Below, piece after piece: positions 1 to 9,366 of a DNA stretch of 64,000 nt. Source of the DNA: Pseudalgibacter ostreae (GTDB lineage Bacteria; Bacteroidota; Bacteroidia; Flavobacteriales; Flavobacteriaceae); assembly GCF_042427585.1 (NCBI RefSeq), contig NZ_JBHMFC010000105.1:124001-188000 (forward strand). The letters run 5' to 3'. Positions within the stretch are counted from its first letter, which is position 1. Every line of letters begins with the position of its first letter. The notes beneath the pieces are model-generated. The model had not been told where the DNA came from and ran no database searches. It saw only the letters and a program-made list of their open reading frames with translations. The position numbers and the translations under genes were made by a program.

Positions 1-1573
1 AGCCTGTTGGCGTATTCTTGTTTTCCAAAGCCATTTTCCAAGCCACACTGGTTTCTGCAGAATCTGCAGGTCGTAAAGCCAAGAAACTGGGTTTGCCACT
101 ATGATTTTTAAGTTTTTCCAATAAACGTATTTGTGCTTCTTGCTCCACAGGCTGATGCGTTGGGCCATCTTCACCTACTCTAAAGGCATCATGTGTCCAT
201 ACATATTTTACTGGTAATTCTTGGATCCCACTTAAACGAATGGCTGGTTTCATATAGTCTGAAAACACAAAAAATGTAGCCACTACAGGAATAATCCCTC
301 CATGTAATGCCAATCCATTGGCGATACAGGCCATAGTTAATTCGGCAACCCCTGCTTGTAAAAACGATCCAGAAAAGTCTCCTTTTTGTAACGCTTGTGT
401 TTTCTTTAAGAAGCCATCCGTTTTATCACTGTTCGATAAATCGGCAGACGACACAATCATATTCTCTACATTTTCGGCTAAGTAGCCTAAAACGCCAGAA
501 GAAGCTGCTCTTGATGCTAATCCAGCTTTATGCTCTATAGATTCAAAGTCTAATTCTGGCAATTCTCCAGACAAGAAGAAGTCTAATTTATCGGAAAGTG
601 CTGCGTTTTCTTTTCTCCAAGCTGCAATTTCAGCTTTCTTTTCGGCTGCCTTTGCTGTTTTTTCTTTTAATAAGTTTTGATAAAATGCATTAACATCATC
701 ATATATATCAAACGGATTATCTATAGAAGCGCCTAAGTTTAATAAGGTTTTGGCGTAATCTGCACCAGTAGCACCTATGGGCTGACCATGTAATTCACAA
801 TGGCCCTCAAACATACTGCCATCTGCAGTAACACAGCCTTTACCAATTATCGTTTTACCAATAATTAATGTTGGTTTTTCTGTTTCGTTATTGGCATCGG
901 TTAATGCTTTTCTTATTTCTTCATGATTATGCCCATCAATAGTCACTACTTTCCATCCCCAAGCTTCATATTTCATGGCGGTATCTTCAGTTGTTACCTC
1001 ATCTGTTGGTGTAGACAACTGGATATCGTTAGAATCGAAAAACATAATAAAATTGCTCAAACCTAAATGACCTGCAATTCTACCAGCACCTTGAGAGACC
1101 TCTTCCTGTATGCCTCCATCTGAAATAAAACCATATATTTTATGGTTCATCCAGTCTCCAAAACGAGCCTGTAAAAACTTAGCGCCAATTGCCGCACCAA
1201 TACCCATGGTATGACCTTGACCTAAAGGGCCTGAAGTATTTTCGATACCTCTAGCAACATCTACCTCTGGATGTCCTGGTGTAATAGACCCCCACTGACG
1301 AAAATCTGCAATATCTTCTTTTTTATAATTACCCAAAAGGTAATACTGTGCATACATTAATGTTGATAAATGTCCCGCATCCATAAAAAAACGATCTCTA
1401 AATGGCCATGCCATATCTGAGGGGTCATAATTAAAAAATTCTGAATATAGGATGTGCATAAAATCAGCGCCTCCCATAGGGCCACCTGGATGTCCCGAAT
1501 TTGCCTTTTCTACCATAGCCACAGCCAATGCCCTAATATTATCCGCGGCCTGTTGATCTATTTTTTTGTTCAT
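1..1573 (-). CDS. tkt: Transketolase, 3' end cut by window edge
   Basis: Thiamine-diphosphate enzyme of the non-oxidative pentose phosphate pathway; moves two-carbon ketol units between sugar phosphates in the cytoplasm. The reading frame opens with ATG at 1571-1573 and runs off the left edge without a stop, giving about 524 of the roughly 660 residues usual for the family. Visible signatures are GHPGG at residues 27-31, the TPGHPE and GPLGQG segments, an SDGGIQEE version of the ThDP-binding GDG motif, and RVGEDGPTHQPVEQ in the pyrimidine-binding domain. It stands apart from its neighbours, with a 402-bp gap upstream. The identity is firm; only the C-terminal domain is missing from view. Confidence 0.95.
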   Translation of the reverse strand, partial: MNKKIDQQAADNIRALAVAMVEKANSGHPGGPMGGADFMHILYSEFFNYDPSDMAWPFRDRFFMDAGHLSTLMYAQYYLLGNYKKEDIADFRQWGSITPGHPEVDVARGIENTSGPLGQGHTMGIGAAIGAKFLQARFGDWMNHKIYGFISDGGIQEEVSQGAGRIAGHLGLSNFIMFFDSNDIQLSTPTDEVTTEDTAMKYEAWGWKVVTIDGHNHEEIRKALTDANNETEKPTLIIGKTIIGKGCVTADGSMFEGHCELHGQPIGATGADYAKTLLNLGASIDNPFDIYDDVNAFYQNLLKEKTAKAAEKKAEIAAWRKENAALSDKLDFFLSGELPELDFESIEHKAGLASRAASSGVLGYLAENVENMIVSSADLSNSDKTDGFLKKTQALQKGDFSGSFLQAGVAELTMACIANGLALHGGIIPVVATFFVFSDYMKPAIRLSGIQELPVKYVWTHDAFRVGEDGPTHQPVEQEAQIRLLEKLKNHSGKPSFLALRPADSAETSVAWKMALENKNTPTG

Positions 1574-1975
1574 TTTGTTAATGATGTTAATATTTATCGT
1601 TTGTTCGTAATTTCTTACACTTATTATTAATATAATTACAAATCTATTAAAAATTTATCTCTCATTGATTCTATATTCAAATTTAAAATCAAATTCTAAT
1701 TTTTTTGATATATATTTTTACTAATATTTTTTTTGATTTTTTAATTCACCAAAACAAAAAAAACACAAAACACTACTTATAAGATGATTAACCAAAACTT
1801 TGAAGAATTTTTAACAAGACAATTAACAATTAAAAAATAGGGAGGTTATATAGAGCATATTCAAAATCCTATTGTTTTCAGCGCACTTAAAAATATCCTA
1901 TATTTATCATACTTGTTTTTAAAATCTTAAAAAACGGATTATATATAATAATAATATTTAAATACCAAATCTATT
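1574..1975. other. AT-rich intergenic region
   Basis: No coding region or RNA gene recognised. It must hold the transketolase promoter. CAAATCTA at 1639-1646 reads TAGATTTG on the minus strand and fits the Bacteroidota -7 element TAnnTTTG, but no TTG lies at the expected 19-base distance, so the promoter call is weak. Long A/T runs dominate the rest. Confidence 0.4.
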
Positions 1976-2317
1976 TTAGCAAGAGGAATTTCCTTTTTCA
2001 CCATTCTCTTTTAAAAACAATACACTATAACGTTTAAAATGCTCGACCAAAGACTGTAAATGCTTATAGAATTTAATCATGGTTTTTTTACATTTACTTT
2101 TTACTATAATTTCAAAAGCGATATTTTTTTCTTCTATTAAATTTATAAAGAACCATCCGTTAGGAAAAAAAACCGTTAAGCCCTTATTTCCCATTTGTGT
2201 TTGATATAATATAAATTCACCATTAGCCCAATTAAGCAATTGCCCATAAGCATCTATAGAATTTAGGTGCTCATGCCAAACCATTTGATATCTGGAATCT
2301 ACAAATTCTGGTTTCAT
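1976..2317 (-). CDS. Hypothetical protein, 113 aa
   Basis: I do not recognise a family. The product is soluble-looking, with no signal peptide or membrane segment, rich in aromatic residues in its first half (YQMVWHEHLN, GWFFINL) and basic near the C-terminus; it ends in Cys. It starts at an ATG and lies just downstream of the terminator-like hairpin that follows glmM, so it probably has its own promoter. Codon use looks like its neighbours. It could be a small regulatory or stress protein, but nothing in the sequence shows a function. Confidence 0.6.
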   Translation of the reverse strand: MKPEFVDSRYQMVWHEHLNSIDAYGQLLNWANGEFILYQTQMGNKGLTVFFPNGWFFINLIEEKNIAFEIIVKSKCKKTMIKFYKHLQSLVEHFKRYSVLFLKENGEKGNSSC

Positions 2318-2366
2318 TTTATTGTTTTTTTAAAGCGCTCACATTTAGACCATAGTCTATAAATTA

Positions 2367-2393
2367 AATCCCGTTGCTAATTACAACGGGATT
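2367..2393 (-). terminator. Hairpin after glmM
   Basis: Perfect 10-bp inverted repeat AATCCCGTTG / CAACGGGATT with a 7-base loop, about 30 bases past the glmM stop codon. On the minus strand the stem is followed by TTAATTT, a weak T tract. It separates glmM from the small gene at 1976-2317. Confidence 0.7.
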
Positions 2394-2423
2394 CCTGCTA
2401 TTAATCACTCTGTATTTAATTTA

Positions 2424-3809
2424 TTAAATCAATGTTTTAATCTCGGAGATTATACGGTCTGCTAATTTATCTGCTTTTTCTTGAGATAAACTTTCTGTAT
2501 AAATCCTAATTATAGGCTCGGTGTTGGACTTTCTTAAATGCACCCATTCTGAAGCAAAATCAATCTTTACGCCATCTATTGTGTTAACCTCTTCATTTTT
2601 ATACTCGATTGCCATTTTATTTAAAATATCATCCACATCGATATCAGGTGTTAAAACTATTTTCTTTTTACTCATAAAATAATTCGGGTAAGTCCCTCTT
2701 AAGGCTTTACATGATATCTTTTTATGGGCGAGATGGGAAAGAAATAAAGCAACACCCACCAAAGAATCTCTCCCATAATGGGATTCAGGATATATAATCC
2801 CGCCATTTCCTTCACCCCCTATAACAGCTTTTGTTTTTTTCATTTCAATAACAACGTTCACTTCGCCCACCGCACTAGCCGTATAGGTTCCACCGTGTTT
2901 CTCTGTAACATCCTTTAAAGCTCTCGAAGATGATAAATTGGAAACCGTATCGCCACCTTTTAATTGTTCCAACACATAATCTGCACAGGCCACAAGCGTG
3001 TACTCTTCACCAAACATAGCCCCATCTTCACAAACAATTGCCAACCGATCAACATCAGGGTCGACTACAATACCTAAATCGGCCTTTTCTTTAACCACAA
3101 GCTCCGATAGGTCTGTTAAATGCTCCTTTAATGGTTCTGGGTTATGCGGAAAGTGCCCATTGGGTTCGCAATATAACTTAACACAGGCTACACCCAGCTT
3201 ATCTAATAAGGCAGGAATTGCAATGCCTCCTGTAGAGTTTACGGCATCGACAACCACTTTAAAGTTTGCCTCTTTAATAGCCTTTACATCTACTAGTTTT
3301 AATTTTAAAACTTCTTCAATATGTTTGTCTATATATCCAGATACTTTTTTGTAAGTGCCCAAGTCATCCACATCGGCAAAAAAGAAAGCATCTTTTTCGG
3401 CAATTTTTAAAATCTTTTTTCCTTCTTCAGCATTTAAAAACTCCCCTTTTTCATTAAGCAATTTTAAAGCATTCCATTCTTTTGGATTATGACTTGCGGT
3501 GATTATAATCCCACCATGAGCAGATTCCATAGGAACCGCAATCTCTACAGTAGGTGTTGTAGAAAGGCCTAGATCTATTACATTTACACCTAAACCTACT
3601 AAAGTATTACTTACCAATCCACTTATCATCTCTCCAGAAATTCGGGCATCTCTACCCAAAACAACGGTTAAGGTTTTAGTGCTATTTTGTTCTTTTAGCC
3701 ACATACCATAGGCTGCTGCAAACTTTACAGCGTCAATGGGCGTTAAGTTATCATTTACTTTACCCCCAATAGTGCCTCTTATTCCTGAAATGGATTTTAT
3801 CAGTGCCAT
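2424..3809 (-). CDS. glmM: Phosphoglucosamine mutase GlmM-like
   Basis: Alpha-D-phosphohexomutase of 461 residues, the usual length. It most likely interconverts glucosamine-6-phosphate and glucosamine-1-phosphate in the cytoplasm, on the route to UDP-GlcNAc. Motifs in order: GIRGTIGG near residue 9, the phosphoserine loop TASHNP with Ser106, the metal-binding DPDVDR near residue 250, GEGNGG for sugar binding, and RKSNTEP near the C-terminus for phosphate contact. It lies 164 bp downstream of the NagB-fusion gene, so it may be read through from the amino-sugar operon or have its own promoter. Phosphomannomutase or phosphoglucomutase activity cannot be excluded from sequence, but the context supports amino sugars. 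Confidence 0.88.
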   Translation of the reverse strand: MALIKSISGIRGTIGGKVNDNLTPIDAVKFAAAYGMWLKEQNSTKTLTVVLGRDARISGEMISGLVSNTLVGLGVNVIDLGLSTTPTVEIAVPMESAHGGIIITASHNPKEWNALKLLNEKGEFLNAEEGKKILKIAEKDAFFFADVDDLGTYKKVSGYIDKHIEEVLKLKLVDVKAIKEANFKVVVDAVNSTGGIAIPALLDKLGVACVKLYCEPNGHFPHNPEPLKEHLTDLSELVVKEKADLGIVVDPDVDRLAIVCEDGAMFGEEYTLVACADYVLEQLKGGDTVSNLSSSRALKDVTEKHGGTYTASAVGEVNVVIEMKKTKAVIGGEGNGGIIYPESHYGRDSLVGVALFLSHLAHKKISCKALRGTYPNYFMSKKKIVLTPDIDVDDILNKMAIEYKNEEVNTIDGVKIDFASEWVHLRKSNTEPIIRIYTESLSQEKADKLADRIISEIKTLI

Positions 3810-3973
3810 AATATCTCTAATTTATAATTTTAAACCCCATCTTTGGAAACAAGAATGGTGTCTTATGTAAGGTGATATAGGACGAAAGACATATAAAGAC
3901 TTATTCTTTGAATGCAAAACGTCCTATACCAGCTTATTTAATAATTCCGTTTAATAATATTTTGGTGTATCCT

Positions 3974-5902
3974 TTAATACTCCCATCTTACAAAGGCTTC
4001 CATCGCTGCATAATGCGATAGGCCAAGTTGGTCGTAAAGTTCGGCTGTTTCTTTGTTCCTATCCTCAGCACGTTGCCAAAACTCTCTACTATCGGTACCC
4101 TGGAACACCACTCCATCTTTTTGCGATTGGTGTTTAAAGATTCCTTTCCGTTTCTCTAAAACTTGGTCTGGCCCCATGGGTACAGCCATCTCAATCTCAT
4201 CGATACTCCATTCTTGCCAAGCGCCACGATATAGCCACAACCAACAATCATTCATGAATTTTTTAGGCTTAAGTGCTTTAACAGCTTCGAAAACAGCATC
4301 TAAACATACTTTATGCGTTCCGTGTGGATCCGCCAAATCTCCTGCTGCAAAAATCTGATGGGGTTTAATTTTTTCAATTAAATCCATTGTTAACTTAACA
4401 TCTTCTTCTCCTAAAGGATTTTTCTCGATTTTACCAGTTTCATAAAACGGTAATTCCATAAAATGAATTTGAGCATCTGGAATACCGATAAAATGACATG
4501 TGGCACGCGCTTCTCCTTTTCTTATAAGGCCTTTAATATACCGTACTTCTGGCGTGTCTATTTCACTTGATTTTTTGTTTTTCAAAAACTCAGCGGCTTT
4601 TTTATAAATGTCTATCGCTTCTTTGCTTTCAATTCCGAATTTCTCATTGTAATCGCAAACAAAACTGGCAAATCGCAAGGCCTCATCATCTGCAACAGCT
4701 ATATTACCTGAGGTTTGGTAGCCCACATGAACCTCATGTCCCTGTTCATGCAATCTTTTAAAAGTCCCCCCCATACTAATGATGTCGTCATCGGGATGTG
4801 GACTAAATATAATAACCCGTTTTTTAGCCGGTTCTGCACGTTCTGGTCGTTTAGCATCATCGGCGTTTGGTTTTCCGCCTGGCCAACCTGTAATAGTGTT
4901 TTGTAGTTTATTGAATATTTTAATATTGATATCATATGCTGGACCAGAATCTGCCAAAAGATCACTCATACCGTTTTCGATATAATCGGGATCTGTTAAC
5001 ATTAAAATAGGTTTATTGAGATGAAGGGCCAAATTGAGAACCGCTTTTCTAATCAACTTATCTGTCCAAACAATTTTTTCAACCAACCAAGGCTTGTCTA
5101 TTCTTGTTAGTTTTGATGCCGCAGCTTTATCCAATATAAAAGTAGCGTTATTATGTTCCTGTAAGAACGATGCTGGTACTCTACTAGTTACCTCACCCTC
5201 TGTTGAAGCCTTTATTATATTCGCTTTTCTTTCACCCCATGCTAAAAGTATCACTCTTTTAGCTTCCATAATTTTCTTAACGCCTACTGTAATAGCCGTT
5301 CTAGGGGTGTTTTCCAAGCCTGAAAAATCGCCGCTTGCTGCCACTCTAGTAATGTGATCTAAAGCCACCAAACGCGTTCTGGAGTTTTGAAGCGACCCAG
5401 ATTCGTTAAATCCAATATGGCCATTACCTCCAATTCCTAAAATTTGGATATCGATACCGCCCAAAGATTCTATTTTGGACTCATATTGATCACAAAAATC
5501 GGCAATGCCCTCTTTAGATAATAGTCCATCAGGTATATGGCAGTTTTCTGGCAATATATCGATATGATTGAACAAATGTTCTTTCATAAAGCGCACATAA
5601 CTGTTTACAGAATCGGGCTCCATAGGATAATATTCATCCAAATTGAAAGACACCACATTTCTAAAACTTAAGCCTTCCTCTTTATGCAAACGCACCAATT
5701 CTACATATAAGCCCTTTGGAGAAGACCCCGTTGCCAATCCTAGAATACAGGGCTGTTTTTGAGCCTGTTTAACTCGTATAAGATCTGCTATTTCTTTAGC
5801 AACGGCTTTCGACGCTGTCGCTGAATTTTCAAAAACCACGGTTCCGATATTCTCAAACCGTTTTTCGAATCCTGTTGCTTTGTCTATACTGCTTTTTAAC
5901 AT
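3974..5902 (-). CDS. nagB: Glucosamine-6-phosphate deaminase fused to PIG-L deacetylase domain
   Basis: Two-domain protein of 642 residues. Residues ~20-280 are NagB, which converts glucosamine-6-phosphate to fructose-6-phosphate and ammonia: LATGSSPKGLY at 56-66, NLDEYY with the general-base Asp at 89, and GNGHIGFNE with His162 and Glu167. After a linker rich in K, P and A, residues ~361-600 form a PIG-L/LmbE-type deacetylase domain opening with SPHPDDDIISMGG at 367-379, the zinc-binding motif of N-acetylglucosaminyl deacetylases. This fusion is common in Bacteroidota. What the second domain acts on is inferred; it could remove the N-acetyl group ahead of the deaminase, since no nagA is present in the window. 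It sits in the LacI-flanked operon, 27 bp after the Gfo/Idh gene. Confidence 0.92.
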   Translation of the reverse strand: MLKSSIDKATGFEKRFENIGTVVFENSATASKAVAKEIADLIRVKQAQKQPCILGLATGSSPKGLYVELVRLHKEEGLSFRNVVSFNLDEYYPMEPDSVNSYVRFMKEHLFNHIDILPENCHIPDGLLSKEGIADFCDQYESKIESLGGIDIQILGIGGNGHIGFNESGSLQNSRTRLVALDHITRVAASGDFSGLENTPRTAITVGVKKIMEAKRVILLAWGERKANIIKASTEGEVTSRVPASFLQEHNNATFILDKAAASKLTRIDKPWLVEKIVWTDKLIRKAVLNLALHLNKPILMLTDPDYIENGMSDLLADSGPAYDINIKIFNKLQNTITGWPGGKPNADDAKRPERAEPAKKRVIIFSPHPDDDIISMGGTFKRLHEQGHEVHVGYQTSGNIAVADDEALRFASFVCDYNEKFGIESKEAIDIYKKAAEFLKNKKSSEIDTPEVRYIKGLIRKGEARATCHFIGIPDAQIHFMELPFYETGKIEKNPLGEEDVKLTMDLIEKIKPHQIFAAGDLADPHGTHKVCLDAVFEAVKALKPKKFMNDCWLWLYRGAWQEWSIDEIEMAVPMGPDQVLEKRKGIFKHQSQKDGVVFQGTDSREFWQRAEDRNKETAELYDQLGLSHYAAMEAFVRWEY

Positions 5903-5929
5903 ATCTATTTTTTTATGTATTATTTAGTT

Positions 5930-6907
5930 TTAATTATTTCTTCCCAATATCCTGTCTAAGACCCAACTGGTATGCATCGCGGTTTTTCCAGTAGAAGGAT
6001 GTACAATCCTTTTAGATAAATGGGCTTTCATGTTTTGCACATGAAACTGCTGAATATGTTTCGGGTTTTCTATGACAACACTTTCTTTTTGTCCTTCAGT
6101 TTCCAGTTCTATAGGAGCCTCATCAAAAACCGAAAAGCGTATTTTTCCTTTACTGCCATAAATTTCTACTTGATCTTCTCTTTTTGCCGTTCCAAAATTC
6201 CAACTTCCAGACCCTGTTACTCCATTCTCATGGACCCAATGCCCTGTAACGGCATCCATGGCTGTATATAAGCCTTGTTGGTTAATGGCCATACCCCTTG
6301 CTTCTGTAATGGGACCTAGTAAGTGGCCAAATAAATCTATGCCATGAGATGCCAGATCGTCAAAATACCCTCCATAAGCAATTTTAGCATCGGTACGCCA
6401 ATTGTAGTTTTTAGACAGGTCTATAGCATTTGCTGGTTTGCTAAGGTGCCAATTGATATGCCTAAGCTCCCCTATTTTATTATTATCGACCCAGGATTTT
6501 ACGTTTTCAAACCTAGGCAATGAACGTCTATAATATGCCACAAACAATGGAATGTTCTTAGCTTCAAAAGCATTATTAATTTCCACACATTCCTTGTAAG
6601 TAGGCGCCATCGGTTTTTCAATACAACATATTTTACCTGCTGCGGCCACTTTTAAGGCATAATAACCATGGGAATCTGGTGGCGTTGCAATGTAAACAGC
6701 ATCAATTTCAGGAGCATTAATCAAATCTTCTGCCTGTTGATAAACTTTGGGAATCGCGTGTCTTAAAGCATAATCTTGAGCTTTTTCAAAATCCCTTCGC
6801 ATTACGCCGTGCAACTCAAAACCTTCTGTCTTTTGATAAGCAGGACCGCTTTTAAGCTCCGTAACATTTCCACACCCAATAATGCCCCATTTATAAACCT
6901 TAGTCAT
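5930..6907 (-). CDS. Gfo/Idh/MocA family oxidoreductase
   Basis: NAD(P)-dependent oxidoreductase of 325 residues, probably cytoplasmic. The N-terminal Rossmann fold shows GIIGCGNV at residues 8-15, and EKP at 97-99 holds the family's conserved active-site lysine. The C-terminal half has the alpha/beta dimerisation domain with SHGIDLFGHLLG, whose His is typical of the catalytic triad. It is the middle gene of the amino-sugar operon. Its substrate is unknown: a sugar or amino-sugar oxidation or epimerisation step is inferred from context only. Confidence 0.85.
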   Translation of the reverse strand: MTKVYKWGIIGCGNVTELKSGPAYQKTEGFELHGVMRRDFEKAQDYALRHAIPKVYQQAEDLINAPEIDAVYIATPPDSHGYYALKVAAAGKICCIEKPMAPTYKECVEINNAFEAKNIPLFVAYYRRSLPRFENVKSWVDNNKIGELRHINWHLSKPANAIDLSKNYNWRTDAKIAYGGYFDDLASHGIDLFGHLLGPITEARGMAINQQGLYTAMDAVTGHWVHENGVTGSGSWNFGTAKREDQVEIYGSKGKIRFSVFDEAPIELETEGQKESVVIENPKHIQQFHVQNMKAHLSKRIVHPSTGKTAMHTSWVLDRILGRNN

Positions 6908-6937
6908 AACTTCATAAACCTTATTAAAATCTGTTTT

Positions 6938-8266
6938 TTATTTAGATGTCCAACTTTTAAACTTATGTCCCCATAAGGCAAAAAACAGAACGAAAGCATA
7001 ACATGGTATTAAAATCCAATAACTGCTTGTAGACGCCGCAGCCATAGCCTCGGCCTGTTCTATGCCACTAGTTACCAATTCATGTTTCGTAGAATCGACC
7101 ATTCTTCCATATAATGGCGGAATAATAGCACCCCCAGAAATAGCCATAACCAATAAGGCTGAAGCTGTTTTGGTGAACTTTCCTAACCCATCCAAAGACA
7201 ATGGCCAAATTGCTGGCCAAACTAAAGCATTAGCTATACCAAGAGCAGCTACAAATAATATAGAGGTATACCCGGTGGTATTTAAAATACAGATACTGAA
7301 AATAATCCCTAAAATGGCACTAACGATCAATGCTGTGGTTTGCTTAACATATTTAGGTATTAAAAATACGCCTAAAGCATATGTTGCAACCATCGCCATA
7401 AGCGTGTAAGTGGTAAAAAATTTAGCCTCTTCTCCAGTAAACCCTAAAGAGATGCCATAAGCGATTATCGTATCGCCTGCAATAACTTCTGCTCCAACAT
7501 ACACGAATAACGCTAAAACACCCAACCATAAATGTGGAAATTGAAAAATACTGGTTTTCGCTGTTTTACCTGTTGCGGTTTCCTCCACCTCTTCTGCCTC
7601 AACATGTGGTAATGGTGCTTTTCTTATTAAGGCTCCTAAAACAAATAGAACAACTGCCATAATGATATAAGGCATAAAAACACTATCTGCCATGGTATCC
7701 AATAGCACTGTTTTTTCTTCTAGAGTAGCCGTTCCTAGTTTTTCTTTTACTTCATCAATACCCGACAATAATATAGCACCAAAAATTAAAGAGCCCAAAG
7801 CTCCAGCGGTTTTGTTGGCTATACCCATAATAGCGATACGTTTAGCACCACTTTCTATGGGACCTAAAATAGTAATATATGGGTTGGCTGCTGTTTGTAA
7901 GATTGTCATCCCTACGCCTTGAATAAAAATACCAGTTAAAAACACCCAATAAGTTCTGGCTTCTGCTGCGGGAATAAAAACCAAAGCCCCTATTCCCATG
8001 ATGATCAACCCTAAAGACATCCCTCTTTTATATCCAATTTTATTTAGAATATACGAGGCTGGCAATGCCATCACCACAAAAGATATGTAAGAAGCCGATG
8101 CAACTAAATAAGACTGTGCATCGGTTAACTCGTTAATGGTTTTCATAAACGGAATTAAAGCTCCATTGATCCATGTTACGAACCCGAAGATAAAAAAGAG
8201 TCCTGCTATAATAATTACAGGCACCAAGGTTTTGTTTTTAGTTTGTAAATCGTGTGAATTTGACAT
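6938..8266 (-). CDS. Sugar:H+ symporter, FucP/NagP-like MFS
   Basis: Major facilitator of 442 residues with about twelve hydrophobic segments, in the FucP/GluP group. The first helix carries FFIFGFVTWINGALIPFMK and the fourth region QTAANPYITILGP, both characteristic of this group. It imports a monosaccharide or amino sugar through the inner membrane with protons. Because it lies between the deaminase/oxidoreductase pair and the amino-sugar kinase, an N-acetylhexosamine (NagP-type) substrate is the best inference. It ends 30 bp before the oxidoreductase gene and starts 16 bp after the kinase stop, so it is co-transcribed. Confidence 0.88.
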   Translation of the reverse strand: MSNSHDLQTKNKTLVPVIIIAGLFFIFGFVTWINGALIPFMKTINELTDAQSYLVASASYISFVVMALPASYILNKIGYKRGMSLGLIIMGIGALVFIPAAEARTYWVFLTGIFIQGVGMTILQTAANPYITILGPIESGAKRIAIMGIANKTAGALGSLIFGAILLSGIDEVKEKLGTATLEEKTVLLDTMADSVFMPYIIMAVVLFVLGALIRKAPLPHVEAEEVEETATGKTAKTSIFQFPHLWLGVLALFVYVGAEVIAGDTIIAYGISLGFTGEEAKFFTTYTLMAMVATYALGVFLIPKYVKQTTALIVSAILGIIFSICILNTTGYTSILFVAALGIANALVWPAIWPLSLDGLGKFTKTASALLVMAISGGAIIPPLYGRMVDSTKHELVTSGIEQAEAMAAASTSSYWILIPCYAFVLFFALWGHKFKSWTSK

Positions 8267-8282
8267 ATAGTTTAAATTAGCG

Positions 8283-9365
8283 TTAGTGGTTTTCTAGTTG
8301 AACTTCATCATACTTTTCGGTTAAACTCTGTATAAGCTTAAACTGGTTCTTTGCACGATCCAAATTATGTTCCGCATATTTTGTTTTATAATACGTATCG
8401 CCATTCAAATAATCTGTTAAGAACCGTAACGCCATAATAAATATCATGGTTTTAGCTGCTAATGGCAAATGCTTCAATTCTAAAGGCGATATGGATTTTT
8501 TCATTTTCTTTAAAAACCCTTTAGTATAAGCCTTATAGAATTCCACATTAAACTCTACCAAATCCAAATTCGTTTCATCTTCGGCCGCAGTATTGCAAAT
8601 GGTTCTTATGGCATCTCCAAAATCGTAATGCACAATTCCAGGCATCACCGTATCGGTATCTATCAAACAAAGCCCTTTATCTTTCTTATTGAAAAGTGCA
8701 TTTGATATTTTAGTATCGTTATGGGTAACCCGTAATTTTATGTCTCCAGATTCCTTAAGTTTTTGAAGGATATGCATTTCTTCTTTTAGCGCTTCCACCT
8801 TTTTTATATAGGGTTTTGCCTGACCCAACCGTTCTTTAGAGGCTACTTTTAGAGCTGCTTCAAATTGGGAGTATCGAAATGACATATCATGAAATTTCGG
8901 AATAACCTCTGTTAATTGAGAAGCATCAAAATCATCAGTATAGGTTAAGAATTGCCCTAATAATTTTCCGCCTTGATATGCAATTTCTTTACTGGTAACA
9001 ATTTCATGGGTTACGCTTTTATCTATAAAATACGTTAAGTTCCAATAATTTCCATCTTCGCTTTTATAAAAGGAATGTCCATCTTTGGTTTTAGCGAAGG
9101 CCAATACGCGTCTTTTTTTCTTTTTTTCAGATAAATCATTTAGTTTTTTCTGAATATGACGACTCACCGCCACCTTATTTTCGATAAGTCCTGGAACGTC
9201 TTTAAAAACGCCATGATTAATACGTTGCAAAACAAAGTAAGGCTTCTTTCTGGTTATAATAAGATATGTATCATTAATATGCCCAGATGCTAATTCTTTA
9301 AAACTATAAAATTCGCCATCATGTTCAAATTCCTCGAAAATGGTCTTTAATTTCTCTCTTAACAT
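8283..9365 (-). CDS. N-acetylhexosamine 1-kinase-like phosphotransferase
   Basis: Protein of 360 residues with the aminoglycoside phosphotransferase / choline kinase fold. THNDTKISN at 214-222 is the catalytic loop (His215, Asp217, Asn222) and LIDTDTV at 234-240 the metal-binding DxD region. The N-terminus (SGHINDTY) forms the nucleotide loop. The overall pattern resembles NahK, which makes N-acetylhexosamine-1-phosphate from GlcNAc or GalNAc and ATP. Only one base separates it from the nucleotidyltransferase gene upstream, so the two are probably translationally coupled, and kinase followed by uridylyl transfer is a sensible pair. Other small-molecule kinase roles remain possible. Confidence 0.78.
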   Translation of the reverse strand: MLREKLKTIFEEFEHDGEFYSFKELASGHINDTYLIITRKKPYFVLQRINHGVFKDVPGLIENKVAVSRHIQKKLNDLSEKKKKRRVLAFAKTKDGHSFYKSEDGNYWNLTYFIDKSVTHEIVTSKEIAYQGGKLLGQFLTYTDDFDASQLTEVIPKFHDMSFRYSQFEAALKVASKERLGQAKPYIKKVEALKEEMHILQKLKESGDIKLRVTHNDTKISNALFNKKDKGLCLIDTDTVMPGIVHYDFGDAIRTICNTAAEDETNLDLVEFNVEFYKAYTKGFLKKMKKSISPLELKHLPLAAKTMIFIMALRFLTDYLNGDTYYKTKYAEHNLDRAKNQFKLIQSLTEKYDEVQLENH

Positions 9366-9366
9366 A

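Noticed and set aside
433..446. TGTTCGATAA within transketolase, similar to the second LacI operator
   Set aside because: It lies inside a coding region, lacks the palindrome partner and has no promoter nearby; chance match.
3876..3928. TATAGGACG / CGTCCTATA inverted pair upstream of glmM
   Set aside because: The 35-base loop and lack of a T tract make a terminator or operator claim unsafe.
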